From assembly GCA_002498925.1 (NCBI GenBank), contig DAJH01000006.1:22651-39669 (forward strand): DNA of 17,019 bases. Direction: 5' to 3'. Below the pieces are notes generated by a model. The model ran no database searches. It worked only from the letters and a program-made list of their open reading frames with translations, and had not been told where the DNA came from. Below are positions 1-12,100 of the stretch, piece after piece (position 1 is the first letter of the stretch; each line of letters begins with the position of its first letter). This DNA is from Euryarchaeota archaeon UBA173 (GTDB lineage: Archaea > Thermoplasmatota > Poseidoniia > Poseidoniales > Thalassarchaeaceae). A program made the translations under genes and the position numbers.

Positions 1-38
1 TTAAGTCCGGCCCCTTTGACCAACTCGGGTACCTCTGC
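1..38 (-). tRNA. tRNA-Leu(UAA), 5' half, cut by the window edge
   Basis: Read on the minus strand from 38 down to 1, this segment folds as the first half of a leucine tRNA. The acceptor strand is GCAGAGG (38-32), followed by TA at tRNA positions 8-9. The D arm has stem CCC (29-27) pairing with GGG (14-12) around a loop containing the conserved GG. After G11 comes anticodon-stem strand CCGGA (10-6), then loop bases C, T and anticodon TAA at the edge (3-1). The D-loop style and the CCGGACTTAA anticodon arm are typical of archaeal tRNA-Leu. The 3' strand of the anticodon stem, the variable arm, T arm and 3' acceptor strand lie outside the window, so pairing of the acceptor cannot be checked here. 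An intron after the anticodon cannot be excluded. Confidence 0.85.
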
Positions 39-61
39 AACCCCTGAGCGCGGGTTCTCCT

Positions 62-69
62 CCTTGAAT
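62..69 (-). promoter_or_regulatory. candidate TATA-like element of the tRNA-Leu gene
   Basis: On the minus strand ATTCAAGG lies 24-31 nt upstream of the first base of the mature tRNA, which is where an archaeal TATA box would sit. A similar ATTCAA element lies upstream of the HD-hydrolase gene (15339) and of gdhA (16746). Position is the main evidence; the match to a classical A/T-only box is weak. Confidence 0.35.
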
Positions 70-104
70 CGAGCGCTTTGACAACCCCCACAACCGACTT
101 ATCA

Positions 105-121
105 CGTGCCCTTAGGGCACG
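105..121. promoter_or_regulatory. perfect 17-bp palindrome, candidate operator or hairpin
   Basis: CGTGCCCTTAGGGCACG has 7-bp arms and a 3-nt centre with no mismatch. It sits in the divergent region, directly upstream of the TATA-like CTTTAA (126-131) of the first surface-protein gene and 35 bp before its GTG. It is not at the 3' end of any gene in the window, so an operator is more likely than a terminator. The core GTGCC-N5-GGCAC recurs at 16715-16729. Confidence 0.5.
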
Positions 122-123
122 AA

Positions 124-132
124 CGCTTTAAC
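124..132 (+). promoter_or_regulatory. candidate TATA box for the 977-aa surface protein gene
   Basis: CGCTTTAAC is centred about 27 bp before the GTG at 156. In archaea that spacing would place transcription initiation at the start codon itself, giving a leaderless mRNA. This fits the absence of any Shine-Dalgarno-like sequence before the GTG. The support is spacing and A/T content only. Confidence 0.35.
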
Positions 133-155
133 GCCACTCCTGCGGGCGACAAGAC

Positions 156-3089
156 GTGTATGCGAGCAGCATAGCGAATAGTGAGTCCCGCCGTTTCAGG
201 CTGGCCCTAGTACTTTCAGTGCTGATGTTAATGCCGTTTGGAATGGCCTCAGACAACCAATATGAACTCCCTGAAGAAACCAAAGCCAAAGCAAGTTCTG
301 ATGTTCAGTTGAACCTCTACACAATGTATTTCGCTTCTCAGAACTCCTCTGCGGGCGGGGATGGGTACATCACAACACAGGTCCCAGAGTCAGGCGGACA
401 GGAGTCAATGAGCGCCCTCGATAACAGCATAGAGTTCCGAACAAGTCCTATGCTTTCGTCATTGGATGTCGCAGGCCGACCTAATCACGGCTCAGGCTCC
501 GGATCCTATTACCTGCCACTGGGCCTATTCATGAGAGCAACAGGCCCTGACACCTCTACGGTGGAATGGACCCTAACTCTCAAGTCATCTGGAAGTCAAG
601 TCGGCTCAGTTTCTTGGAGTACAGACGCGTGCAACCCCGGAATCACTCAGAGCTGTAGCTTCGACCATGAGACATTTGAGATTGACTTGGGAAATAATCA
701 ACGATTCACTATCGACAAGGATGAGCGCCTCGAGTTGATTGTAGATGCCGACATGTCGGGGTGTGACAGCGGAGGAAGCCCATTCGGCTCCAGTTGCGAG
801 GCCGAGGTAGCATGGAACGAGATTGACGGAGATGATAGGTTCAGCACACTCGAGATCGAGGCAAATGCAATTTCTAACAGCCTAGTACTCCTTCAGAGGG
901 AGGGTGCAGAACTTGCAGAGGGTCCAGAATTGGAATGGTATCCGAATGATATTCTTTCAGAGAGGGTTATGCAGTTCTCATTCGATGTGAAGAGTAGTTT
1001 TGGCAGATACGACGTGGACTCGGTCAGGTTACTGATGAGGGATCCCGATGGCATGTACCGAATAGACCATGTTATCGATGAGGATGATGAGGAAATAGAA
1101 GACACGAGTCAAGGAATCTTTGGAGAGTACCTTTGGTCATACCCGAGTGGAATCCCAGCTGGAGAATATTCGGTAGAACTCGAGGTTTCCGATATTCAGG
1201 GTAACAGTGTAATCATCGAGCACGAGCCTGTTACTATGGAGCAGTGGGGAGTTGCATTGAATCACAGGCTGGATCGTACCACGGAATATATGGCCCCAGG
1301 TCAAACAACCCCGGTCCCTCTCCAATTGGTCCACAGGGGAGACTCGACGAAGTCCATGGATGTGGAGTTGGAAGTCCTTACAAATTTCCCAAGCTCTTGG
1401 TTGCTAGAATTTGACTCACCAGGGGGCTACACGTTGAATGCAGGCGGCGATATTCTGAATCCAATCCTGACCCTTACTGCACCCGAGGATCTTACCGGTG
1501 CCCCCGGTTCCATAGACATCAGGGCCGTTGCAGAAGCAGAGGTCGACGGAGTACTTACTGTTGTCCACCAAGACACGCTGCAAATTGACTTGGAGAAGAT
1601 TGACGTTTACCAGCCGCCGCAAGTATCTATCTGGTCAGAAGATCATGATGTTCCCATAGCAAACTCCTCGCGCCCCGACGACATCGATTCAACCATCCCG
1701 AGATATGTTGATTACGACCAATTCACACCCTTCCTCCTTGAGATATTCAATACCGGTTTCGACGCCGACACTTTCAGAATCGATGTTCTACAGAGGTCGA
1801 AGGCGATTATTCATGTCTATGACAACGATACAGGCCAGAGAATTCTGGAAGATGAGGGCGATGGCACATTCCATACCGTCCTTTTGGATAGGCACGACAC
1901 ACAAACACTGAGGCTGATGGTCAAACCCTCTGCTGACAGGGAAGATCCAGATATTGGCCCGGTCGAGATAGAAGTAGTAAGCTCTGGAAATGCCTCATTG
2001 AGATCCACCGTTTTATTCACCATACAACGTACCTTTGGAATCAGGGCCGAGGTTTCCTACGACTGCGACGGGTCCCCCCTTGGTCACATCACAGTTTCCC
2101 TCTGTGCGCCAGGCTCAGGAAACCCGGAAGTGTCCCTTAGGGCAAAGATCACCAATACGATGACCTCTGGCGAGTCAGCCACTTGGTGGAGAATTCAGAA
2201 TCCAGCATCATTGGATGAGAACACCGATAGAAACGGGGCATATGGGCAATGGCAATTCAGAATTGAGGACTCTTCAGGGAATGCAGTTCCCCGTGTATCA
2301 CTGGCACCGGGCGATGAGACCGAGGTATTTGTGACCGTGACCCTGACAAACCAAGTCGAATTCGGAAACCACACTGTTTACTTGAGGATCGTAGAAGATA
2401 CTACAGATGACGATGCCAAGTACTTCGATCTGCCAATGGTGTTTGAGATAGACGCGGATGAACCTAATTTGGAAATTGTCCAAGTTACGCCCAATAGGCT
2501 TCTTGTCCCAGGCGAATCTTACCCCATTCAGATGAAAGTCAAGAATTTGGGAAATAGCCCTCTGACAGTCCTTCTGGAGGCCGAGGTCGATGGAACCGGT
2601 TGGTCTGTCGACATCGACGGCCCTTCAGGGTCCGTTCTGATAGTCCTAGGGGCTTTCGAGGAAGTCACATTCGTCTTGGACGTCAACGTTCCAGATTCAG
2701 CAAACAATGGCGAGGCAGTCGATGTGTTAGTCTCAGCAACCCCCTTCGACACTCAACAGAGCTGGCCTGACGATTCCACAGCCGAGAAGACGGTAGTGAT
2801 GAGAGTGGGCATCTCATCTCTGATTGACAGGCTAGTAAACGAGATCACGCATCCCCGGCTTTCGACTTACATCGTAGGCCTAGTTGCAGCAATGCTATTG
2901 ATCGCAGGAATACAGGGTGCCATGAACAGGAGAAGATGGAAGGCGCACATGGCATATTTGGATGCTATTTCAGATGATTCAGATGACGATCTGGAGGATG
3001 AGGAGGAGGATGATTTACCTGCTCCAGTTGTGTCGATAGAAGAGGAAGAGGACGACCAATACGAGGATGACGACATCGAACTGGTTTGA
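156..3089 (+). CDS. exported membrane-anchored surface protein with NEW3/Ig-like domains and acidic cytosolic tail
   Basis: This 977-residue protein is probably displayed outside the cell and anchored by its C-terminus. A Sec-type signal is visible: basic RRFR near residue 12, then a hydrophobic stretch to about 30. Residues about 50-245 form a beta-rich domain, 265-365 an Ig-like segment, and about 375-890 several NEW3/CARDB-like beta sandwiches (for example V-P-G-E-S-Y-P-I then K-N-L-G-N-S near 800). The cysteines I see occur as three close pairs, suggesting disulfides. A single membrane helix spans about 902-922, followed by basic RRRWK and a roughly 40-residue cytosolic tail dominated by Asp and Glu. 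GTG 156 is the only usable start, because an in-frame TAA lies at 129 and later Met codons would cut the signal. The next gene, 43 bp downstream on the same strand, has the same topology, so the two are probably co-transcribed. No enzymatic motif is visible. The specific function is unknown: adhesion, S-layer association or substrate binding are all possible. Confidence 0.88.
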   Translation: MYASSIANSESRRFRLALVLSVLMLMPFGMASDNQYELPEETKAKASSDVQLNLYTMYFASQNSSAGGDGYITTQVPESGGQESMSALDNSIEFRTSPMLSSLDVAGRPNHGSGSGSYYLPLGLFMRATGPDTSTVEWTLTLKSSGSQVGSVSWSTDACNPGITQSCSFDHETFEIDLGNNQRFTIDKDERLELIVDADMSGCDSGGSPFGSSCEAEVAWNEIDGDDRFSTLEIEANAISNSLVLLQREGAELAEGPELEWYPNDILSERVMQFSFDVKSSFGRYDVDSVRLLMRDPDGMYRIDHVIDEDDEEIEDTSQGIFGEYLWSYPSGIPAGEYSVELEVSDIQGNSVIIEHEPVTMEQWGVALNHRLDRTTEYMAPGQTTPVPLQLVHRGDSTKSMDVELEVLTNFPSSWLLEFDSPGGYTLNAGGDILNPILTLTAPEDLTGAPGSIDIRAVAEAEVDGVLTVVHQDTLQIDLEKIDVYQPPQVSIWSEDHDVPIANSSRPDDIDSTIPRYVDYDQFTPFLLEIFNTGFDADTFRIDVLQRSKAIIHVYDNDTGQRILEDEGDGTFHTVLLDRHDTQTLRLMVKPSADREDPDIGPVEIEVVSSGNASLRSTVLFTIQRTFGIRAEVSYDCDGSPLGHITVSLCAPGSGNPEVSLRAKITNTMTSGESATWWRIQNPASLDENTDRNGAYGQWQFRIEDSSGNAVPRVSLAPGDETEVFVTVTLTNQVEFGNHTVYLRIVEDTTDDDAKYFDLPMVFEIDADEPNLEIVQVTPNRLLVPGESYPIQMKVKNLGNSPLTVLLEAEVDGTGWSVDIDGPSGSVLIVLGAFEEVTFVLDVNVPDSANNGEAVDVLVSATPFDTQQSWPDDSTAEKTVVMRVGISSLIDRLVNEITHPRLSTYIVGLVAAMLLIAGIQGAMNRRRWKAHMAYLDAISDDSDDDLEDEEEDDLPAPVVSIEEEEDDQYEDDDIELV

Positions 3090-3132
3090 TTAGTAGCGAG
3101 TCATTGTCCGAACGACGCTCCATTCCTCTTAA

Positions 3133-6100
3133 GTGCCCTACTTTGCGCCCAAGAGCAAGGGGTTGCGTAGCATGGGCTCATTTAATCAATCTAAAGGGTT
3201 GGATAAGGACAGGCTCAGCAAGAGCCGGTCGGCCATCATTTTCTCTGCCCTGATGCTCCTTTCTTCATACTCAGCATTGGAGTTTGCTTCCTGGGAGGCA
3301 TTGGCGTCTACTGACCAGGATGGGGATGGCCTTTCCTACGGTCTTGAGTTCTACATCAACACACAGCCCCAGGACTGGGACACCGACAATGACGGCCTCC
3401 CGGATGGCTGGGAATGGCAATATGGCCTGAACCCCCTTTCTGCAACAGGCGATAATGGGTCAACAGGCGATCCAGATGGCGACTCCCTTTCCAACCTGAA
3501 CGAGTACATGTATGGCATTCCCGCGAATTGGGACTCTACAAATACCCCGAATGAGCTAGACAATGGCGTTTGGTGGAATGGCACGGTTCCAGTAAGTAAT
3601 TGGGACGAGGAGAGCGCCATGCAACTTATTCAGGGATTGGGTTCGGACGGGGCCGATGAAGATCCATGGGGCAATATCTGCTTCAATACATTCGATGATG
3701 ACAAGGACGGTCTGGTCGACAACTTCGACAGTGACGGCGACGGGGACGCAAACTGCACCAGTGATGACGACGATGGCGATGGAGCCATCGACGAGGACCC
3801 CAATGGCTGGGATACCGACGGAGATGGCATGCCGGATGGCTGGGAGGTCGCAAATGGCCTAGACCCCACCTCTCGCACCAATCAAGACGGGGCATCAGGT
3901 GACCCAGACGGTGACGGCCTAGTCAATCTGAAGGAATTCATCAACCCTGCTTGGGGGACCAGGAATGGGTCTACCACTCCGCCCACCCAGTATTTCCGAC
4001 CGGGACCTCTGAGCATGACCGCCACAGAATCGCCTTGCAACCCTGTACTGCTTTTGGGTCCCGGGGGCTGCCTGATTTTCACTGCTGAGGTGGATGGAAT
4101 AACTTCCACAGACCCCCAACTGAACGACACAGACGGGGATGGCCTCAATGACTCATATGAGGCACTCGTTTTGCTTACTGACCCAACTTCCCCCGATACC
4201 GATGGAGATGGAATTAGCGATGGTGTCGAGGTCAATGGGCAGTATGGGGACCCTCCCTTGGCAAGCGATCCGAGGGACAATAATACAGATGACGACCAGT
4301 TCGACGATGGCGAGGAGGACCTGAATGGAAACGGGATCGTAGATGAAAATGAGACGGACCCCACTAGGATAGAGGATTCGGGTGACTTCGACGATGACGG
4401 CATACCAAATTGGGAAGAAAATATGACATGCACCCTATGGAATGTTGCGGATACCGATGGAGGGGGAATTAGTGATGGCTCGGAACTCGATCCATCCCAT
4501 GGTACTGATCCCTGCACCTCCCTGCAAACACTGAATTTGTCCATCGTAGATTTCGATGCCACTAACATGGTGCTTACGTTGAACGATACCTCGGCGCTCG
4601 ACCAGACTCCCGAGGATTGGAGGCAGAATGGGGAGCCAATGGGATTCTATGTTTCATCAACTAATGGCAGCCTAACTGGTTTTAGATTCACATCTATCAA
4701 TGGGGACTCATTAAGGGGAATAGACACGGACAAGCCTCCCGATGCCACATCCGTGACGTTCGTCAATTTCTCTTGGTGTTGGGACCAATCGCTTGGGTTG
4801 TCTAATGATCCTATATGCGATGATGACTATTTCGATACTGATGGGGATGGGCTAGCTGACTGGGAGGAATCAACAGGAAGCTTTGGTTTCCTGTCAGATT
4901 GGAATATGTCGGACACTGACGGGGACGGGGTGAATGATTTGGATGAGATACTGAATCTCACCGATCCAAGCAACCCTTGCGACAATCTTCTGGACTCAGA
5001 TGGGGATGGACTAAACAATTACTTCGAGAATACAACTGTTTGCCTTATCGCCTTCGGTGATTTGGGAGGCAACGCCACAACTGATACTTACTTCACACTG
5101 TGGAATGTCACTGATACGGACAATGGAGGGGTTACGGACTTCCAAGAGTACCTAGATGGGACCAATCCTCAAAATAACCCAAATGATGACCTAAATCCAG
5201 TCGATACAGATGGAGACGGAATTCCCGACACAATCGAGAATTCTACCGGCACAGACTGGAGAGATCCGGATACAGACGGAGGAGGCGTTCCCGATGGCCA
5301 GGAGTGCACGTCTGAATTTTGGGATATTAATTGCCTGAATGCCGATGGAAACCCCTGGGATCCCACGGACGACATAGACGCCAATATGATGTTCTTCGAA
5401 GCCATGAACACATCTACTGGGGTCGATCCAAATATCACTCACTATTGGAGGTGGCACACATACGATTTCTACACGGGGATTTCTTGGGGTGTCAACACCA
5501 GCCTCGTGGGCAACACGCAGATGTTCCCGGGTTTCTCTACGACACAGGGCGTCGCCGACCAACAGTTTTGGGATGGCTCTGAGGTCCTCGGTTGGGAGAT
5601 ATCCTTGGAGTCAGGGGCCCTGATTTTCCCTGGCGAGGAAATAATAGTCCCTCATAATGCGGTCAATTACACAGGATGGACTGATGCAAATGCGGGACTC
5701 AACTTCTCGAATTTCACCAGGGACGCAATAGTAGACGGTGCCACCATAGACACTCTCTTCGTCACCGCTCCACAAGTTCTAATCACCCAAGCAATTAGGG
5801 AAAATACCACAGAATTTGCAAATAGCACCTATGCGACTGATCTCCCTAGCTCATATCTGGCAAAGGGCAACGCAGCCAACTTTGTCAGTTCCATAACTGC
5901 GACAGTAATCAACGAGTCAGGCGCATTCTCAGCTTGGGATAGGGTATCAGCAATCCAGGACTTCATCATTAACGGAAACTCCACTACTACTTTCCTGAGG
6001 AATCACAATGGGACTGAAGTTGGCGTTCTTGATGATGAGGACGATCTATCCTACTGGATTTTGAATAACTCATTCGAGGGAGACTGTGATCAGTTCAGCA

Positions 6101-9100
6101 CGCTTTTCGCTGTCATGCTAAGGTCTGCTGGAATACCTGCTCGAAAGGTTACCGGATTCTCCGGAGGCAAGTGGACAGGCACATCTTTCGAGGTATATGG
6201 CAAAGATTTCACGACATGGGTCGAGGTGCATCTCCAGACCAACTCCAATCTGGGCAATGCCGATCTCGGTTGGATCCCATTCGAGGCGTGCCCCTCCCTT
6301 TCTATCGTCGAAGTCGTAGATGAAAACTGGGGCCCGATTTGGTACGAAAGGGACCTGTCGTCAGGAAACCTCTCACTCGATGGGGTACTGAGGTTTACTG
6401 AGAATCAGACTTCCGTGGGCAACATTACAATTGACATGTACTTAGTCAAGTCCAATCAGACCGAGAATATCCCTGGCTCTGCTGCATTAGAAGAGCACTA
6501 TGTGGGGTCCGCAGTGACCGATGAGAATGGCTCGTTCAACATCACCGGGCAGCCTCAGGAGGTGATTAACCCGGGCTATGGGGCTCTGGTACTTCGTACT
6601 TACCAGAATGGATATGTCGGCTCACAGGGCATTACTTTCCCCTGGAGGCTGAATATCACTGACGACGTGGCCATGTCAATTACTGAGCCAGAGCCAGTGG
6701 ATGAGCCGAAGATAGGGATTGGGGTCAACACGACAGTCACAGGTGAGATCTCCCTATCTAGTGAGCCTTACAACGACATTACACAGTTGGATAGCCTGCA
6801 AGTGGTGCTAAACTATACCACCTCAGCCGATGGCCCAGTTAGTCTGATTTCCAGTGTCGGGGCGGGCGGGTATTACGAATTCTCAGTCCCAATAGATGAA
6901 TCGGAACAGGAGGGATTAATTTCCGCCACCCTGAATTTCTTAGGTTGGCACGAAGAGGACCTCAACAATGCAAGCTCGCCACTCTACCACCTGCGCCCCA
7001 CGTCAGTAGGATTCAATCTCAATCTTACACCCGCACCAAATCTAACTGTCGCACTGGAGGGTCAGGGGGCGAACAATACCGTCCTTGAAATTGACCAGCC
7101 GATATACTTGAACGGAACCGTACTGAGCAGGTCAATTATACCGGAGGCACTCAATGGCACTCTAACTTTGCAGATGCGCAGATCCGCAGCCAACGGCCCA
7201 TTCACTACACTAAGCTCATGGTACCTCAATGACTCAGACTGGACGGGAGCCCTGGGCCAATTCGCAGTCAACTGGTCATTCTCAGCATCAGAAGTTCCAG
7301 TACCTGCAGGCCTCGTAGAAATCCGATATCAGTTCGAAGCCGATGGCCTGTACGCGAAAGACGAATCAGTAGTAATCGATGAGCATGGCGTAAAGAGCTA
7401 TGTTAATTTCAGCTACATACTGAATCCAGCCCCCGTTGGGTCAGACTCCGAAGTCGAAGTGACGCTGTCTGACCACACCGGCAACTCGGTGGCGAGTTTC
7501 GTTGGCGACTACACATTAGACTTCAACGGCGAGTTGGCATGGAATCAGTCAGATCCAGAGCTTCCCCGTGTCATGGTTTCGTTCAGGCCAACAATAGATT
7601 TGGAGGCAGGAGACTACCCGTGGCAACTGAACTTCAGTGGATCAACATGGCTTCTCCCTAACAGCGTTTTAGATACAGTAAGGGTCCAAGGAAGGGCTGA
7701 CGTCTCATTCACACTTGGCTCGGAGTGGACTCCTCGCGGACAGTCCTCTTGGATATCGGGCCTTGCAAGAGATATCAACCTGAATAGCACAATACTGGGG
7801 AACAACTCCTCGATCATCGTCAATATGGAAGTTCCATCCGATCAACCACCGACTCCCGATGGCCTAGACGCCCCTCCAGTAACTTACAGACTCGGGGAGC
7901 AGTGGATAGACAACACAACAGGGGAGTATAATATCACATTCCAGATGCCTGCTGGCGTCGGAGCCGGCGTGTATGACCTCAGGCTGATTCTCGATTTCGA
8001 GAAGAGCCCTCCCACTGGCGGAGCCTACTACCTAGTTCCCGGGGCAGTGGTCCTGCAAGCAGGCGTGCAGACCGAGTATGTGGTGGAGGCAGAGCCACTG
8101 CAATCAATCGTAATCGCGGGCCAGACTTTGATCTCTAATGCCACGATCACTGACGTCGAGAGCAATAATAGGCTACAGAATACGACTGTCGACCTGTACT
8201 TCGATTGGGGCGGTCCACTACAGCAGGTTCTCAATTCCACCGTTTCTGGGTCGGATGGCGTCGCGAGATTCATCACGACAATCCCTGCAGACGCACCACC
8301 CGGGTACTATGATGTCAGACTCCACGCACCGGACGACCTTACTGATAGCTTGACTACACCAAATGCTGGAAGGTGGATTGGGAATGAGAGCGTGGTCAAC
8401 CTTACGGTGCAGGTTGCGAGTAGCATAAGGATCGACAACTCCCCATTACCAGAAGTAACCGCAGGGCAGTTCTTCCAACTGCAGGGCCAGGTTCTGGATG
8501 GGGTGGATGAGAACCGCTCAGTATCGGGGCCGATGACGGTGGAGGTATTTTTCTTGAATGATCCCAGTGAGACTCTAATCACAGGACACGTCACCGCGGC
8601 AAACGGCTCGTTCTCAATATCAGTTCCCACTGACCCATTGGGGGATGGCGTAACCAATGGTCTGAAGACAGTAGTTGTCAGCGTGGAAAATGGCAGTACC
8701 CCCTTCTATCTGACGGGAACTGGGAATGAAACTATCCTAGTCCGTGGGGTCACTCAAATTACTGACAGGAACCCCATCTTGAACACCATAGTAGACAGGG
8801 GGACGTCTATCACATTCGGAGCAAGGCTTGTTGAATCCAGCGACGGAGATAGGCAACTCTCTGACATGTCAGTTTCGGCATTATTCCATGAGACATGGCT
8901 TACCCCAGAACAATCGACCAACAGTCAGGGAGTAGTCAATTTCACATTCTCAGTCCCCCATTCTCACCCTCTGGGGCTAATGCCGGTATTCCTCCTGTTC
9001 AACGGTTCCAACGGCTCAGACACCCTTCACCCCTCATCTACCGTAATCAACACAATCACAGTCAGATCGCCGACCAACATTACATTCGATCCAATCACAT

Positions 9101-12100
9101 CGAACCCCGCTGCTGGGGAGTTCCTGGATATCAGCGGAACACTCACCTCAAGCAATGGCAGTGGAATAGTCGACAGAGCTGGAAACGCCCTAAACCCCAC
9201 TCTGAACTTCGCGATAGACGGGGACACAAACTCATTCTCAGTAACAGGTGGAACAGTGGATGCCAACGGGTCATGGGCAGCCAGAATCTTCCTCGATCTT
9301 TCTTTCCCCCGCGGCACACACAACATCACTGCATCATACACGCCATCCGTCAACTACTACGGCCCTAGCTCAGAGGAGAGCTCGTTCGACAGTAGGGGTT
9401 TCTCAATGCTCTCAATAATATCGCCCACTGACTTGGATCCCGATGAGAGGACAGTGAGGGGGGACAACATAACACTCAACATGTCCCTTATTGATAACTC
9501 CGGACAGTTCGTTCCTGGGGCTCAAGTCGATGTTTCAATAGATGGCGTTCAGTCGTGGTCAGGCCTTACCGATGAGGGTGGAATTCTAACGACAGTAATC
9601 ACAACGGATCCCAACAGGGCTCCCGGGCCAATGACCATTACAGCCACATTTGCGGGAATTAATGGAACAACTGGACTACTGGGGGACGAGACGTGGACTA
9701 GGGTAGTGATACTCGCCCCCTCTGTTCTGGATGTGACATCAGTCACAGGTTCTGCTATCGCCGGTGAGACAGTCACGTTCACCGGTACCTTACTGGATGA
9801 GCATGGAGCGCCGCTCGTCGATAATGGCGAAGATCAAGGTGGTGTTGTCCACCTCTCGATTGATGGAATTGATGTTGGGCCAGTCTATACTTCAATTTCC
9901 AACTCTTCCACCGGGGTATGGAGCATAACTTACGATTTACCACTCGATACTGATTATGGGATCCATACCTTCACCGTTGACTTCCTAGGTGGATTCACAT
10001 GGGTGGACCCAATGGGACAGGGAGACTCCCTGAATCCCGAGTACTACCTGCCTTCCACATTAACGCATGAGTTCAACGCGACTCAGACCTCACAGGTCGT
10101 CCTTACAACGCCTCCCGGGGAGGTCGATAGAAACGAGCTACTACTAATCGAGGGTATGTTAACGGATGGAGCAGGAAGGGTTCTTCCCGGAAGGGATCTC
10201 GATGTTTACATGAACGATCAATTCCTAACTTCATTGTCCGTTACAGAAAACGGTACGTTTAGCCTATTCTTCCCGGTGCCTCCCGATATGCCTCTCGGAC
10301 CAAGGAATGTTAGAATCCAGTTCGGTGGAGAGGAGTTTGTCATAGGCTCAAACTCTACTACCATATTCACTGTTTTCGGGCCCGCCGAGGTCAGTTTAGA
10401 GCAACCGTCCCCGGTAGCGGTTGGAGATGTCCTCCAACTCAGTGGATCCGTCAAGGATAACCTTCCAGACGGATGGCTAGAGAATCACTCTCTCCAGATT
10501 TTCATAGATGGCATCCTGATAGGAACAACTACAACTGACGAGGATGGACTCTGGTCCCATTCATGGGTAGTCTCAGAGTTCCTAGATGTGGGTCAGCACA
10601 CGCTAACTGTAGTGGCTCCGAATCAGGGCTATCACCGAGAAGGCTCGGTAGAAGCAAATTTGACAATCGCATATCACACGGGGATGACACTACAGGTTGA
10701 GAATAATGTGGTTACAAGGGGTGGCTCATGGAACCTCTCGGGGAGATTGTTTGATGCAGACTCTACGGGTAACCCCGGCCTAGAGGGGAGAGAACTATCC
10801 TTCCTGCTAGACGGAGAAGAAGTCTCTACCATAACAACCAGCATAGATGGGACATTCAGCATTAGTTACGAACTCGGTTACCTGATATCAAGGGGTTCGC
10901 ATGACGTTTCATTGGTTTTTGCCGGGGAGCAACTTTACCTCGCCAACTCCATCAATGCCACTGTCTACGCAAGGGCAGACATCCAGATAGAGATCCTATT
11001 CCTTGAGGACGAAGTCGTCAGAAGCGATGGAAATAGGCCAATAAGGGTCCTTGGCAGGATTATCGAAATCGGAGGGGAAGGCAACACAATGGAGGAGATG
11101 GACCTCTCGCTCTACTGGGGGGACTCTCTAAGGCCGAATACTAAGATTTCATGGGATGAGACAACGGGCCAATTCCTCGTCGAGTCGAACGCGATCTCAA
11201 CAATGCCACCCGGTGCGGCGAGCATGTCAATAGTCGTAGACCCCGACTCCTCAAGATTCCTAAATGGGGGCGAGATCGAGTTCGAGGTGGTAATCAAAGT
11301 ACCAGTAAACTTCGAGTTTATCCCAGATTCATTGTATCTGGGGATAGGGGAAAGCTCACTATCTGGAAGGGTCAATGTCACAGCGACCGACAGGGTCGAG
11401 GTCATCGAGGGCGTCTCAATTACAGCTAGACTAGTGAATCAGACCAGCACTCACTTTACCGTAGTAGGGGTCACCAATCAGGATGGCATATTCACATATC
11501 AGTTCGAGTCATTCCACGAGGATCACCCCCTATGGGACAGGGACTTCTGGGGCGAACTTTCGGTAGAGTTCAGTTCAGACTCCGACATTATCGATCCCAT
11601 TGACGCTGCTCTACTATCTCAGTTCGCTGTGGTCGAAGTAGAATACCAGCCGGAGCAGGGCGCATCTCTCGCCGGCCCAGCAATGACCGCTTTGGCTATC
11701 CTGGTGCTAATCGGACTGGCCGCAGCCGGGGTGATAGTACTCAGGAGGAGGAAGCAAGCCGCCATCGACGAGTTGGCCGGCGTGTTCAGCTACACGGCAG
11801 AACTCCTAGCGGCTGGCGATGAGATAAGGGAGGCGATATTCAACTGCTACGAGGGACTATGCCAGATTTTGATGAGCAGGGGTTTCCTGAGGAGGGACTT
11901 TGAGACAGTCAGGGAGTTCGAATTAGCAATAAGAAACGCGCTTCCGATAAGCGAACAGGCTCTATTATCTCTAGACAGAATTTTCGAAGAGGCTAGGTAC
12001 TCAAGTCACGTCCTCGGGGAGCCTCACAGAGAGAGCGCCCAAATGGCACTCAGTGGCGTTCTACAGGAGATCGACCAACTCGAGGAAGTCCCGTCCAGGG

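Larger units (their letters stand above)
70..132 (+). repeat. imperfect 13-bp direct repeat in the intergenic region
   Basis: CGAGCGCTTTGAC (70-82) and CGAACGCTTTAAC (120-132) match at 11 of 13 positions and start 50 bp apart. They lie in the divergent region between the tRNA and the first surface-protein gene. The second copy overlaps the candidate TATA box of the downstream gene. They could be repeated regulator sites or a duplicated promoter element. I cannot tell which from one copy of the locus. Confidence 0.4.

Noticed and set aside
3351..5438. Long minus-strand open frames rich in Pro/Ser (for example 3882-4568) under the Asp-rich repeats
   Set aside because: They are the antisense reading of GAT/GAC-rich repeat codons, have low-complexity PSPSVS composition and no start signals, and the plus frame is clearly coding.
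8895..9368. 157-codon plus-strand frame inside the giant gene
   Set aside because: It is a shifted frame inside continuous coding sequence, with no domain or start signal.
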